Of a DNA stretch of 28,647 bases, positions 22,706 to 28,524 are shown in pieces. Under the pieces are notes generated by a model that saw only the letters and a list, made by a program, of their open reading frames with translations, was not told the origin of the DNA and made no database searches. The translations under genes and the position numbers were made by a program. The stretch spans positions 1 to 28,647 of the IMG/VR virus record IMGVR_UViG_3300048592_000101, one strand, 5' to 3'. Source of the DNA: a virus. Within the stretch, counting starts at the first letter, position 1; each line of letters opens with the position of its first letter.

Positions 22706-23070
22706 CCCTCACCTCGCGCGCGGATGGCGGCGGCGTATTCAGCGGACTTGCTGGCAAGCCATTCCTCAGCTTCTGCAGTGCATGGATGCTCGCCGTTCCA
22801 TCCTTCGCCGCTCTCGTTGAACCCGGCGCGAAATGCCTCCGCGACGATCTCCTGCACCGCTGGCGATGCAGCCAGCGCGGCGCGGGTTAATGGTGCGCGC
22901 CGGTTCCAAGTGCTGGCCGGGTCGAACAAATCCATGGTGTTTTCGTATTTGCTATTGCAGCCGGGGCAGTAGATCACCCCGATTTCATCCCATGGGGTTT
23001 CCCCATCCCGCGAGGTGAGTTCAGCCTCTCCACCGCAGAACGGGCATGGCAGAAGTTCATTGGCGGTCAT
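22702..23070 (-). CDS. Lar-family restriction alleviation protein
   Basis: A 122-residue protein with a Lar-type zinc ribbon at its N-terminus: LLPCPFCGGEAEL (C9, C12), then YCPGCNSKYENTMD (C35, C38) and a TWNRRA end at about residue 54-59. Lar of the Rac prophage reduces cutting by type I restriction enzymes and increases their modification activity (established). This version has an extra helical C-terminal region of about 60 residues. GGAG lies 6 bases before ATG 23070. Together with the cytosine methyltransferase upstream, it suggests that restriction is a strong pressure on this phage. The zinc ribbon is widespread in phages, so the activity itself is inferred. Confidence 0.82.
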   Translation of the reverse strand: MTANELLPCPFCGGEAELTSRDGETPWDEIGVIYCPGCNSKYENTMDLFDPASTWNRRAPLTRAALAASPAVQEIVAEAFRAGFNESGEGWNGEHPCTAEAEEWLASKSAEYAAAIRARGEG

Positions 23071-23266
23071 GGCTATCTCCATTGGCAGCATCATTCATTG
23101 CCTTGATGATAGCATCATTGACAATCGCTTGAACTAGCGGGGAAGTTTCCAGCGCGGCACGGGTGTGAAGGATGTATTCGTGGGCCGTTTCTTCGTGGTC
23201 TGACGTTCCCTCCATCCATATCCACCCATGATCTGGCAACAAAGATATCCGTTCCGGTGCGGTCAT
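23057..23266 (-). CDS. 69-residue protein of unknown function
   Basis: A small acidic protein starting at ATG 23266 behind AAGGAGG, the best ribosome site in this operon. It opens TAPERISLLPDHGWIWMEGT, continues with EYILHTRAALETSPLVQAIV and a helix, and ends with a polar tail. The order RISLLPD...YIxHTRAAL(E)xSPxVQAIV recalls short phage proteins of the DUF551/Ea-type accessory set, and the phrase SPLVQAIV echoes ASPAVQEIV in the Lar-like protein next door. The function is unknown. It overlaps the Lar-like gene by 14 bases. Confidence 0.68.
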   Translation of the reverse strand: MTAPERISLLPDHGWIWMEGTSDHEETAHEYILHTRAALETSPLVQAIVNDAIIKAMNDAANGDSHDRQ

Positions 23267-23388
23267 TGGCCTGCCTCCTTGCGGCGGCGAATGCTGATCG
23301 CGCCACCAATTACACAGACCAGCCCAGCAAAAATGCTGCCGATACCGGCGAAAGCGACGATCAAGTCGGTCATTGGCCTGCCTCCTTG
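23261..23388 (-). repeat. Duplicated 21-base stop/ribosome-site/start junction
   Basis: The sequence read on the minus strand as CAAGGAGGCAGGCCAATGACC occurs twice, at 23281-23261 and 23388-23368. Each copy holds the last codons of one gene (both end in KEAGQ), an AAGGAGG ribosome site, and an ATGA overlap that starts the next gene. The two copies bracket the 36-residue membrane peptide gene. Confidence 0.9.
23263..23373 (-). CDS. 36-residue single-span membrane peptide
   Basis: A peptide starting at ATG 23373 behind AAGGAGG and ending in the duplicated junction. It is one hydrophobic helix, LIVAFAGIGSIFAGLVCVIGGAIS, followed by basic IRRRKEAGQ, so the C-terminus should be cytoplasmic. It is shorter than common gene-calling limits. 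The exact ATGA overlaps at both ends make it a convincing gene. Function unknown; small inner-membrane peptides of early phage operons often alter host membranes or exclude other phages. Confidence 0.7.
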   Translation of the reverse strand: MTDLIVAFAGIGSIFAGLVCVIGGAISIRRRKEAGQ

Positions 23389-23714
23389 GCGCGCAATATC
23401 GCGACATCTACGGCGTCCAGCTTCAACAGCAGGTTATGCAATACCGGCAGCGGGTATGGTTCATGCTCAGCAAGAACGACCGTTGCCGCCTTCGCCGCCT
23501 CGATCAGCGCCGCGATTTCCGGCACCCTCGCGGCCTCCTGCACCGCGTCAGGGGCGGGCGCGGCAAGGGCGATGCGGGCTTCGTCGGCCCATTCACCCGT
23601 TTCGATGAAGCGAAGTGTTCCCGCATCATACTCAACCGCGCACCGTAGCAGACGATCGGCCGCAAGTTTCAGCGCCTCCCGCAGCCGGGCGTTCTCGGTG
23701 TGTAGGTCAGTCAT
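23370..23714 (-). CDS. Helical coiled-coil protein, unknown function
   Basis: A 114-residue protein starting at ATG 23714, nearly all helical. Its N-terminus (TDLHTENARLREALKLAADRLL) is a clear short coiled coil of the type that opens many Ead/Ea22-like and other accessory phage proteins. The rest alternates alanine-rich helices (PEIAALIEAAKAATVVLAEHE, VLHNLLLKLDAVDVAIL). It ends in KEAGQ within the duplicated junction. GGAGAG precedes the start. No enzyme motif is seen. Confidence 0.7.
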   Translation of the reverse strand: MTDLHTENARLREALKLAADRLLRCAVEYDAGTLRFIETGEWADEARIALAAPAPDAVQEAARVPEIAALIEAAKAATVVLAEHEPYPLPVLHNLLLKLDAVDVAILRAKEAGQ

Positions 23715-23811
23715 GGTGTTTGCTCTCCACCCAAGGATAAATGATCAGCGTGGCAAAGACGCCAATGACAACGCCAAAAGCCGTGGCGAGGCAAAGCATG
23801 GCGTAGCCCAT
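23707..23811 (-). CDS. 34-residue membrane peptide
   Basis: A peptide beginning MGYAMLCLATAFGVVIGVFA and continuing TLIIYPWVESKHHD, a single membrane helix of about 22 residues with a polar histidine-rich end. ATG 23811 overlaps the stop of the Ead-like gene (TGATG), and its own end overlaps the next gene by 8 bases. The junctions and composition support expression, although the gene is too short for routine calling. Confidence 0.6.
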   Translation of the reverse strand: MGYAMLCLATAFGVVIGVFATLIIYPWVESKHHD

Positions 23812-24686
23812 CACCGCCCCTCCTGCGTGAGTAGGGCGAGGCGGTCCAGCCGTTCAATCTCCGCTAGGATCAGCGCCCCAGCCTTGACCAGATCACGGCG
23901 GTGGCCGGTTGACTTGAACCAAGACCTTGCCCAAGGCCAGAGCATCGACAAAAGCACTCCGGCTTTGCTCTGCCATTTTCCACCTGTGATCGCGTAGCAG
24001 GCAGCAGCAGCAGCCATTTCGCCATCGACATACAGATCGTCATGCTCCCGCGTCCACCCTTCGGCGCTGACCTGCCGGGCGCGCTCGGCCAGCACATCGC
24101 GGGCGGCGTCGGTTTGCGTTTCCGCCTTGCCCCGCTCATACTCGGCCCGTAGCAGCGCGGTCAGGTGGGACTCGGCGTCGGCGGGGGTGAGTGTTTCAAT
24201 GAAGCCAGCAAGCTGTCTCCGCACACTTTCCGCGCCTTCTCGATGCGAAATGCCGTCTGGTGCCACGAGGATCGTCACGCCCAGAATATTCCGCACCGCA
24301 TCGCGGTAAGCCGCAGCGACAAGGGCGAGGGCGTCGGGCGGGGTGGACAGGCGGGCGACCTCGGCAAGCGCGGCGTCAAGGCGGGATGCGATCTGTTCAC
24401 ATGCCTGCATTGCCCGGTCCCGCTCGGCCTCTGCGGCTTCGGCGCGGGCCAGTAGGGCGGGCACAAGCTCACGCGAGGCGGCGATGAAGCGGGCGTTGGC
24501 CTCGCAGTCGCCGTCTGTCGCCTTCCCCCCGTTGCGCCCAAACCTATGAACGCCCGCCAGAACAATGGGGCTTCGGCCCACCACTTTGACGATGCGGACG
24601 AGTTTGCCCGTCGAGCATCCCCACGGCCCCGGTGTCACGCCGTCAAGTAGCCGCTCCACCGCTTCCCGGCTGGTGTCGATTGTCAT
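23811..24686 (-). CDS. Ead/Ea22-like accessory protein with a C-terminal HDD/GE domain
   Basis: A 291-residue mosaic protein. Residues 6-85 carry the Ead/Ea22-like pattern (REAVERLLDGVTPGPW, later ANARFIAASRELVPALLARAE), then a coiled coil to about 115. A middle helical part contains ESHLTALLRAEYERGKAE. Residues 196-282 are a separate module common in phages: LAERARQVSAEGWTREHDD, DGEMAAAAACYA, LWPWARSWFK, DLVKAGALILAEIERLDR. Its paired acidic residues on helices recall MazG-like nucleotide pyrophosphatases, but this is only a guess. ATG 24686 lies in an ATGA overlap. Such mosaic proteins vary quickly among related phages. Confidence 0.75.
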   Translation of the reverse strand: MTIDTSREAVERLLDGVTPGPWGCSTGKLVRIVKVVGRSPIVLAGVHRFGRNGGKATDGDCEANARFIAASRELVPALLARAEAAEAERDRAMQACEQIASRLDAALAEVARLSTPPDALALVAAAYRDAVRNILGVTILVAPDGISHREGAESVRRQLAGFIETLTPADAESHLTALLRAEYERGKAETQTDAARDVLAERARQVSAEGWTREHDDLYVDGEMAAAAACYAITGGKWQSKAGVLLSMLWPWARSWFKSTGHRRDLVKAGALILAEIERLDRLALLTQEGR

Positions 24687-25057
24687 TTGAAAAACCCTCC
24701 AAAGCTGAGTTTCAGCGCCACCATTGCCCGCGTGTAAGGCTGCCTGACCTTGTATTCCGCGCGCCACTTGCTCCACGTCGGATAGCGGTTGCAGATGTAG
24801 GCCCCGCCGTATTCCAGCACCGCATGCCCGTTGCCCGACTTCGTGATGGTGCGGATGATCCGCGCCCGGCCCGTCAGCAGCGCCTTGACGACGCGCGCCT
24901 TGCTGTTGCCGTGCAGCCGCCACAGCACCGTCAGTGCGAAGTCCTCGCAATCGCCATCCCTGCGCCCGATCACCCACTTGTCGGCCCAGCCGTCGGCGCG
25001 GTAGAGGAAATGCAGGCGCATCCAGGCTGCGGCGTCTTTCATGTCCTGCGTGATCAT
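24683..25057 (-). CDS. Transglutaminase-like cysteine protein
   Basis: A 124-residue protein with the transglutaminase-like peptidase core: RRDGDCEDFALTVLW (C37), then GNGHAVLEYGGAYICNRYPTW (H78). The third member of the triad, normally aspartate after ...lD, is an asparagine here (N90). It could cut or cross-link peptides, or be a non-catalytic relative. The bacterial family (BTLCP-like) is usually exported, but no signal peptide is present. ATG 25057 overlaps the methyltransferase stop (ATGA) behind GGAGAG. Its use in an early phage operon is unclear; a host protein target is possible. Confidence 0.75.
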   Translation of the reverse strand: MITQDMKDAAAWMRLHFLYRADGWADKWVIGRRDGDCEDFALTVLWRLHGNSKARVVKALLTGRARIIRTITKSGNGHAVLEYGGAYICNRYPTWSKWRAEYKVRQPYTRAMVALKLSFGGFFK

Positions 25058-26289
25058 GCGTCTCTCCATTGATCCACGATGGCGATGCGTTCGCCTATCC
25101 ATTCCGCGCAATTTGTCGCCCACGAGTTGCCGATGGCCTTGTAGCGCGGCCCGTCTGCGGCTGGCTTGTTGCGGTAGGGCACTTGGGTCCAGCCGTCAGG
25201 AAATCCCTGGAGCCGCTCGCACTCGACGGGCGTGAGGCGGCGCACGGCGGATGCAGTGACAGCACACTGTATTTGTCCGCCGCCTGTCGGGCTTTGCTTC
25301 GTGAGCGTCAGGGCGTGATCTGCCGCAAATTTTGGCGTCTGCTCCGTAGTCAGGCCAAAGGCGACAGCGATCAGCGTCTCCGTCTCCGCATCGAGGCTCT
25401 GCTGCGCGCTGGCGGTCAGGCAATAGCCTACGTCGCCGGAGTTGGCTTCGATCAGTGCGGCTCCAACGCCTATCCCTGCTCGACCTCCATTAGGTGTCAG
25501 GATGGCGTTGGCGACCTCATCACCGAGTTCTATCTGCGGGGTTCCGTCCCTGCCACGGATCGCAAGGCTTCGCGCAACTCTCGCGGCAATTCCTTGCCCC
25601 GTTTCTCGGCGCGGCGCAGGGTGCCCTGACAGGCTTTCGCGGTCAAATAATACCGCTGCGGCACGTCGCCAGTCTCCAAGATATCCGACAACGAACACAC
25701 GGCGGCGGCGCTGTGGGACAGCCCGAGGGAGGCTGCGTGTTCTGACGTGCTGAGCGTCAAGAGTGCGGTATCCGAACCCATAGCCGAGTTCTTGAAGTCC
25801 GGCCAAGAAACAGGCGAACGCATGGTCTTCATCACTTTCGTATTCGTCAACGACCACGACTTCTTCCCCGACTTTGGGTCCATCGTCACGGTCCAAGTCG
25901 ATGTCCGGCGGACGCTGATCGGGAGCGTCGTGGGAAGTCGCTGAGTAAACTCCGGGGACGTTCTCCCAGACCAGCCAGCGGGGGCGATACTTTGCAGCGA
26001 TGGCAAGATATGTGAGGGCGAGGTTCCCGCGTGGGTCAGCCAGCCCCTTTCGCAGGCCCGCAACGCTGAATGACTGGCAGGGGGTTCCGCCGCAAAGAAC
26101 ATCGACATCTGCATCGGGCCAGTCCTCGTATTTGGTCATGTCGCCCCAATTCGGAACGTCAGGAAAGCGATGCGCCAAGACAGCGCAGGGGAAAGGCTCG
26201 ATCTCGCTGAACGCAACGGGCTTCCAGCCGAGCGGTGCCCATGCGACGGATGCGGCTTCGATGCCGGAGCAGACGCTGAGGTATCTCAA
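25054..26289 (-). CDS. DNA (cytosine-5) methyltransferase
   Basis: A 411-residue enzyme of the C5 family. Motif I is YLSVCSGIEAASVAW (residues 3-17) and motif IV is GGTPCQSFSVAG with catalytic C71. Motif VI is WENVPGV (108-114), motif VIII QRRRRVFVVGYLGDW, and motif X YKAIGNSWATN near the end. The stretch between VIII and X, about residues 235-350, is the target-recognition region and gives no clue to the site. There is no adjacent endonuclease, so it is an orphan that probably protects phage DNA from host restriction. TTG 26289 is supported by the overlapping stop of the gene before it (TTGA) and upstream GGAGGGGCGGGG. Confidence 0.93.
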   Translation of the reverse strand: MRYLSVCSGIEAASVAWAPLGWKPVAFSEIEPFPCAVLAHRFPDVPNWGDMTKYEDWPDADVDVLCGGTPCQSFSVAGLRKGLADPRGNLALTYLAIAAKYRPRWLVWENVPGVYSATSHDAPDQRPPDIDLDRDDGPKVGEEVVVVDEYESDEDHAFACFLAGLQELGYGFGYRTLDAQHVRTRSLPRAVPQRRRRVFVVGYLGDWRRAAAVLFDRESLSGHPAPRRETGQGIAARVARSLAIRGRDGTPQIELGDEVANAILTPNGGRAGIGVGAALIEANSGDVGYCLTASAQQSLDAETETLIAVAFGLTTEQTPKFAADHALTLTKQSPTGGGQIQCAVTASAVRRLTPVECERLQGFPDGWTQVPYRNKPAADGPRYKAIGNSWATNCAEWIGERIAIVDQWRDA

Positions 26290-26459
26290 TTCCCCGCCCC
26301 TCCGCCTGAGTAATATCCACCGCCTGACAGCCCGTCGCCGCAGTGGCCACCTACTGCTATGCGGGATCGGCACCGCGACGGCTCCGTGTCCATGATCTCC
26401 ACAGCGACAGGCCCGCCGATTGCGCAGAGGCCGAACAGCACCCAGATTTTCCAGGTCAT
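26286..26459 (-). CDS. 57-residue membrane or exported peptide with Gly/Tyr-rich tail
   Basis: A gene starting at ATG 26459 (ATGA overlap) and ending at a TGA that overlaps the methyltransferase TTG. It begins MTWKIWVLFGLCAIGGPVAV, a membrane or signal segment. Next comes a short region with two cysteines (C30, C40), then GDGLSGGGYYSGGGAGN. The flexible glycine/tyrosine tail is unusual. Both junctions fit exactly, so it is very likely translated. Function unknown. Confidence 0.7.
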   Translation of the reverse strand: MTWKIWVLFGLCAIGGPVAVEIMDTEPSRCRSRIAVGGHCGDGLSGGGYYSGGGAGN

Positions 26460-26776
26460 TGCCGCACCTCGCGGACGTGGATGATCTGACTGCCGCCATC
26501 AGGGAGATTGGCATTGTGCTGCTCGGCTTGCGCTGATGTGTCCCACGCCATGCCGTCGTAAAGCGTGATCCAGAACTCGCGCGGCTCGCGCGGCTCGCGG
26601 TATTCCTCCACCACGCGGAAGGAACTGATCGGGGTTTTTTTGTCATCCCAGTTCCAGTTGCCCGCAGGTTCCGTGTACCAACCTTCGCAGGTGGAAACCT
26701 GAACGACACTTTCAGCATGAACCGGGCATTCGCCGCCGTTCCAGCCGTACCAGACATTTTCCTTGTATTCGGTCAT
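26456..26776 (-). CDS. Unrecognised small cytoplasmic protein
   Basis: A 106-residue protein starting at ATG 26776, with AGAGGG upstream and an ATGA overlap with the previous gene. It begins TEYKENVWYGWNGGECPVH and is rich in tryptophan and aromatic residues (NVWYGWNGG, WYTEPAGNWNW, FWITLYDGMAW). The centre has an EEYREPREPREFW segment. The pattern WYxWxGGExPVxxxxxVxV is common in small phage proteins of the early region. They look like compact beta domains that may bind a protein or nucleotide ligand. No known function. Confidence 0.7.
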   Translation of the reverse strand: MTEYKENVWYGWNGGECPVHAESVVQVSTCEGWYTEPAGNWNWDDKKTPISSFRVVEEYREPREPREFWITLYDGMAWDTSAQAEQHNANLPDGGSQIIHVREVRQ

Positions 26777-26979
26777 CGCGCTGCCCTCTCTGCCAGCATG
26801 TCCACCCAATTGCGCTGGTTATCGTTGACGAGCTTCCTTGCCCCATCGACATACGCCGACGCCTCCGGCTCGGGGATCCGCACGACGGGCCAGCCGATAT
26901 CCGGCGCGGTCGGGCTGTCGGCGACGACATACCCCGCAAGCAAAACGCCAAGCATGGCGGTGATAACGAGCGGCTTCAT
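26773..26979 (-). CDS. 68-residue exported small protein
   Basis: Starts at ATG 26979 in an ATGA overlap. Residues 1-22 (MKPLVITAMLGVLLAGYVVADS) make a signal peptide or signal anchor with a basic start and a small-residue cut region; no lipobox cysteine is present. The mature part is short and polar (PDIGWPVVRIPEPEASAYVD, then NDNQRNWVDMLAERAAR). It may act in the periplasm, perhaps with the membrane protein encoded just upstream. I do not recognise it. Confidence 0.7.
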   Translation of the reverse strand: MKPLVITAMLGVLLAGYVVADSPTAPDIGWPVVRIPEPEASAYVDGARKLVNDNQRNWVDMLAERAAR

Positions 26980-27332
26980 TTGGCACCTGCCATTTCGGAC
27001 AGTTGCGCGGAAATCGCGGCCTCGATCTGAGAGATGATGCGCTTGCCTGCATCGGACGTGACGACAGCCTCGCCCGCCTCGCTGCCCGCAATCAGCAGGA
27101 CGGTTTCGCGCGACGGCAAAACAGCCGCAGTGATGGCGCAGAATACAAGCAGCCACATCGGCCAGACGATGCCATGGAATTTGGGGTTGACAGTGCGATC
27201 CATGTTGACGCCCGCGTAGACCATTGTCGCGGCTGCGTAGACGGTGCCGCCGATAATGGCTGTGGCTGTGAGAAGGCCTTGCATGTTGCCAACCACATCG
27301 GCGGCGTAGAGCATGATGGATAGGGAATTCAT
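26976..27332 (-). CDS. Two-span membrane protein, unknown function
   Basis: A 118-residue protein starting at ATG 27332 with GGAGG five bases before. It has two membrane segments, residues about 18-42 (QGLLTATAIIGGTVYAAATM) and 54-71 (IVWPMWLLVFCAITAAVL), and a soluble helical tail (AGKRIISQIEAAISAQLSEMAG). A position in an early operon rather than next to the endolysin makes a holin less likely. Superinfection exclusion or host membrane change are possible roles. An alternative ATG at 27344 would add four residues. Confidence 0.7.
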   Translation of the reverse strand: MNSLSIMLYAADVVGNMQGLLTATAIIGGTVYAAATMVYAGVNMDRTVNPKFHGIVWPMWLLVFCAITAAVLPSRETVLLIAGSEAGEAVVTSDAGKRIISQIEAAISAQLSEMAGAK

Positions 27333-27670
27333 TTGCGCCTCCATGGGCTGTTCAGTTGCCCGGCCAGCGCATCAGCGACGACCGGCAGGTAATCGGTGTC
27401 TTGGCCGTAGGTCTCGACCCACCATTCGCGGCGGGTGTGGATGCCGTCGGCCCCGGTGTGGTGACGCTCGCAGAGAGGAATGGTCTGCGTGTCAGGCGCC
27501 TTGCGCTGGCTGTAGCGGCCACAGATCACGTGATGGACCTGCGCCGGGATCTTGCCGCACACGATGCATGGCAACTGCGCCACGCGGGCCATGTGGTCGC
27601 GGCCTGCGCTCTTGGATGGGCGGGGAGCCTTGAGGCCAAGCGGGCCTTTCTGGATGGCGAGGAACGTCAT
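27329..27670 (-). CDS. HNH nuclease of the Ref/DUF968-like group
   Basis: A 113-residue protein with a complete HNH-type zinc nuclease pattern: LPCIVCGK (C35, C38), VHHV (H46-H47), TIPLCERHH (C67, H70-H71) and GIH (H78), followed by a REWWVETYG helix. This spacing matches the Ref family of phage P1, a RecA-dependent nuclease that enhances recombination (established for P1 Ref), and related phage DUF968-type proteins. The neighbouring NinB gene supports a recombination role. The basic N-terminus (GLKAPRPSKSAGRDHMARV) would bind DNA. ATG 27670 has only a weak ribosome site and relies on the overlap with the preceding gene. Confidence 0.82.
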   Translation of the reverse strand: MTFLAIQKGPLGLKAPRPSKSAGRDHMARVAQLPCIVCGKIPAQVHHVICGRYSQRKAPDTQTIPLCERHHTGADGIHTRREWWVETYGQDTDYLPVVADALAGQLNSPWRRK

Positions 27671-28134
27671 GCCGCCACCATCGACATGCCGGGGCCGATT
27701 GCCCGCTTCATTTGCCGGTCGTAGAGGACCACGTTCACCGTTGCGGCGAGGTTCATGCAGCACCGCGTCGGGACATAGACAACATGCTGCGCGCGGTCGG
27801 TATGCTTGCGCCCTAGCGTCCCATCCTCGGGGCCGAACAGATACAGCGCCCGCTTCGGGTGGGTGAAATTCGGCAGAGGCGTTGCGCCCTCGATCAGGTC
27901 AACGACGACGATCTGCGTGTCGTATGGCACGCTCGCCAGCAGGTCATCTACAAGGTAAGTCGGCATGTGCCGGTGAGCGGCTGGCGTGTTGGTGCTGTGG
28001 CTGAGAAACTTGCCGCGCCCTCCTTCGATGCTGACACTGCTGACCCCGTAGCAATGCGCCGCCCGAAGTACCGCGCCGACGTTTTCGCCAGTCTTTGGGC
28101 GATACAGGCCGATACAGGAAAACCCGGTAATCAT
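27667..28134 (-). CDS. SPOUT-class RNA methyltransferase (SpoU/TrmL-like)
   Basis: A 155-residue protein with the three SpoU motifs: ENVGAVLRAA (residues 17-26), LYLFGPEDGTLG (97-108), and VYVPTRCCMNLAATVNVVLYD (119-139), where N128 lies in the knot. Size and motif order match the minimal TrmL-type tRNA 2'-O-methyltransferases (about 155-160 residues), which modify the wobble base. Substitution of the usual SLNLS by CMNLA leaves the exact substrate uncertain. It would bind S-adenosylmethionine at the C-terminal knot. It lies between ninB and the Ref-like gene with ATGA overlaps on both sides, so it belongs to the phage operon. Confidence 0.88.
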   Translation of the reverse strand: MITGFSCIGLYRPKTGENVGAVLRAAHCYGVSSVSIEGGRGKFLSHSTNTPAAHRHMPTYLVDDLLASVPYDTQIVVVDLIEGATPLPNFTHPKRALYLFGPEDGTLGRKHTDRAQHVVYVPTRCCMNLAATVNVVLYDRQMKRAIGPGMSMVAA

Positions 28135-28523
28135 GCCGCCACCTCTGCCCAGATATCCACGCCTTGCTCGGCGCACCACGCTTCCATGAACGTCTGCAGG
28201 TCGGACATTTCGCGCACCGACAGATCCGACGACCGGAAGCCCGTGGGGAAAAACCCGGCCCCATCCAGCGTGGGCAAGAATTGCGCCTCCTTGCCCATCG
28301 CCTTCATGAAGATGCACTTCCACGCATCTGGCTCGAATGACTTGCCGCCGATGGTCATGCGCTTGGACACGCGGCCCAGGATTTCCCACATGCGGTCATT
28401 CTGGGCGTCGCTGCGCTTGGGTGCCTTGAACTCCACGCGCCAACCAAGCTGCGCTGCACGGTCCAGCCATGCGCGCGCGGTGCTGATGCGTGCGGGGTTG
28501 TCCAGCGTGATTGCGTGGCGCAT
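28131..28523 (-). CDS. ninB: NinB-like recombination protein
   Basis: A 130-residue protein of the lambda NinB (Orf) group, which helps load recombinase onto single-stranded DNA covered by SSB. The family core is clear: WRVEFKAPKRSDAQNDRMWEILGRVSK (residues 28-54), KCIFMKAMGKE, then SSDLSVREMSDLQTFMEAWCAEQGV (residues 98-122). In lambda, Orf replaces RecFOR functions. ATG 28523 lies one base after the stop of the preceding gene. The end overlaps the RNA methyltransferase start by four bases. Confidence 0.9.
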   Translation of the reverse strand: MRHAITLDNPARISTARAWLDRAAQLGWRVEFKAPKRSDAQNDRMWEILGRVSKRMTIGGKSFEPDAWKCIFMKAMGKEAQFLPTLDGAGFFPTGFRSSDLSVREMSDLQTFMEAWCAEQGVDIWAEVAA

Positions 28524-28524
28524 G

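Noticed and set aside
23257-23997. Plus-strand ORF of 246 codons in the early region
   Set aside because: It lies antisense to at least four coupled minus-strand genes, is Ser/Arg/Ala-rich, and has no recognisable domain.
25069-25629. Plus-strand ORF of 186 codons opposite the methyltransferase
   Set aside because: It is antisense to methyltransferase motifs and has no ribosome site or domain.
26290-26757. N-terminal extension of 156 codons to the cytosine methyltransferase
   Set aside because: The extension is low-complexity Arg-rich sequence. Motif I begins immediately after TTG 26289, and two overlapping small genes occupy the extension in other frames with exact ATGA/TTGA junctions.
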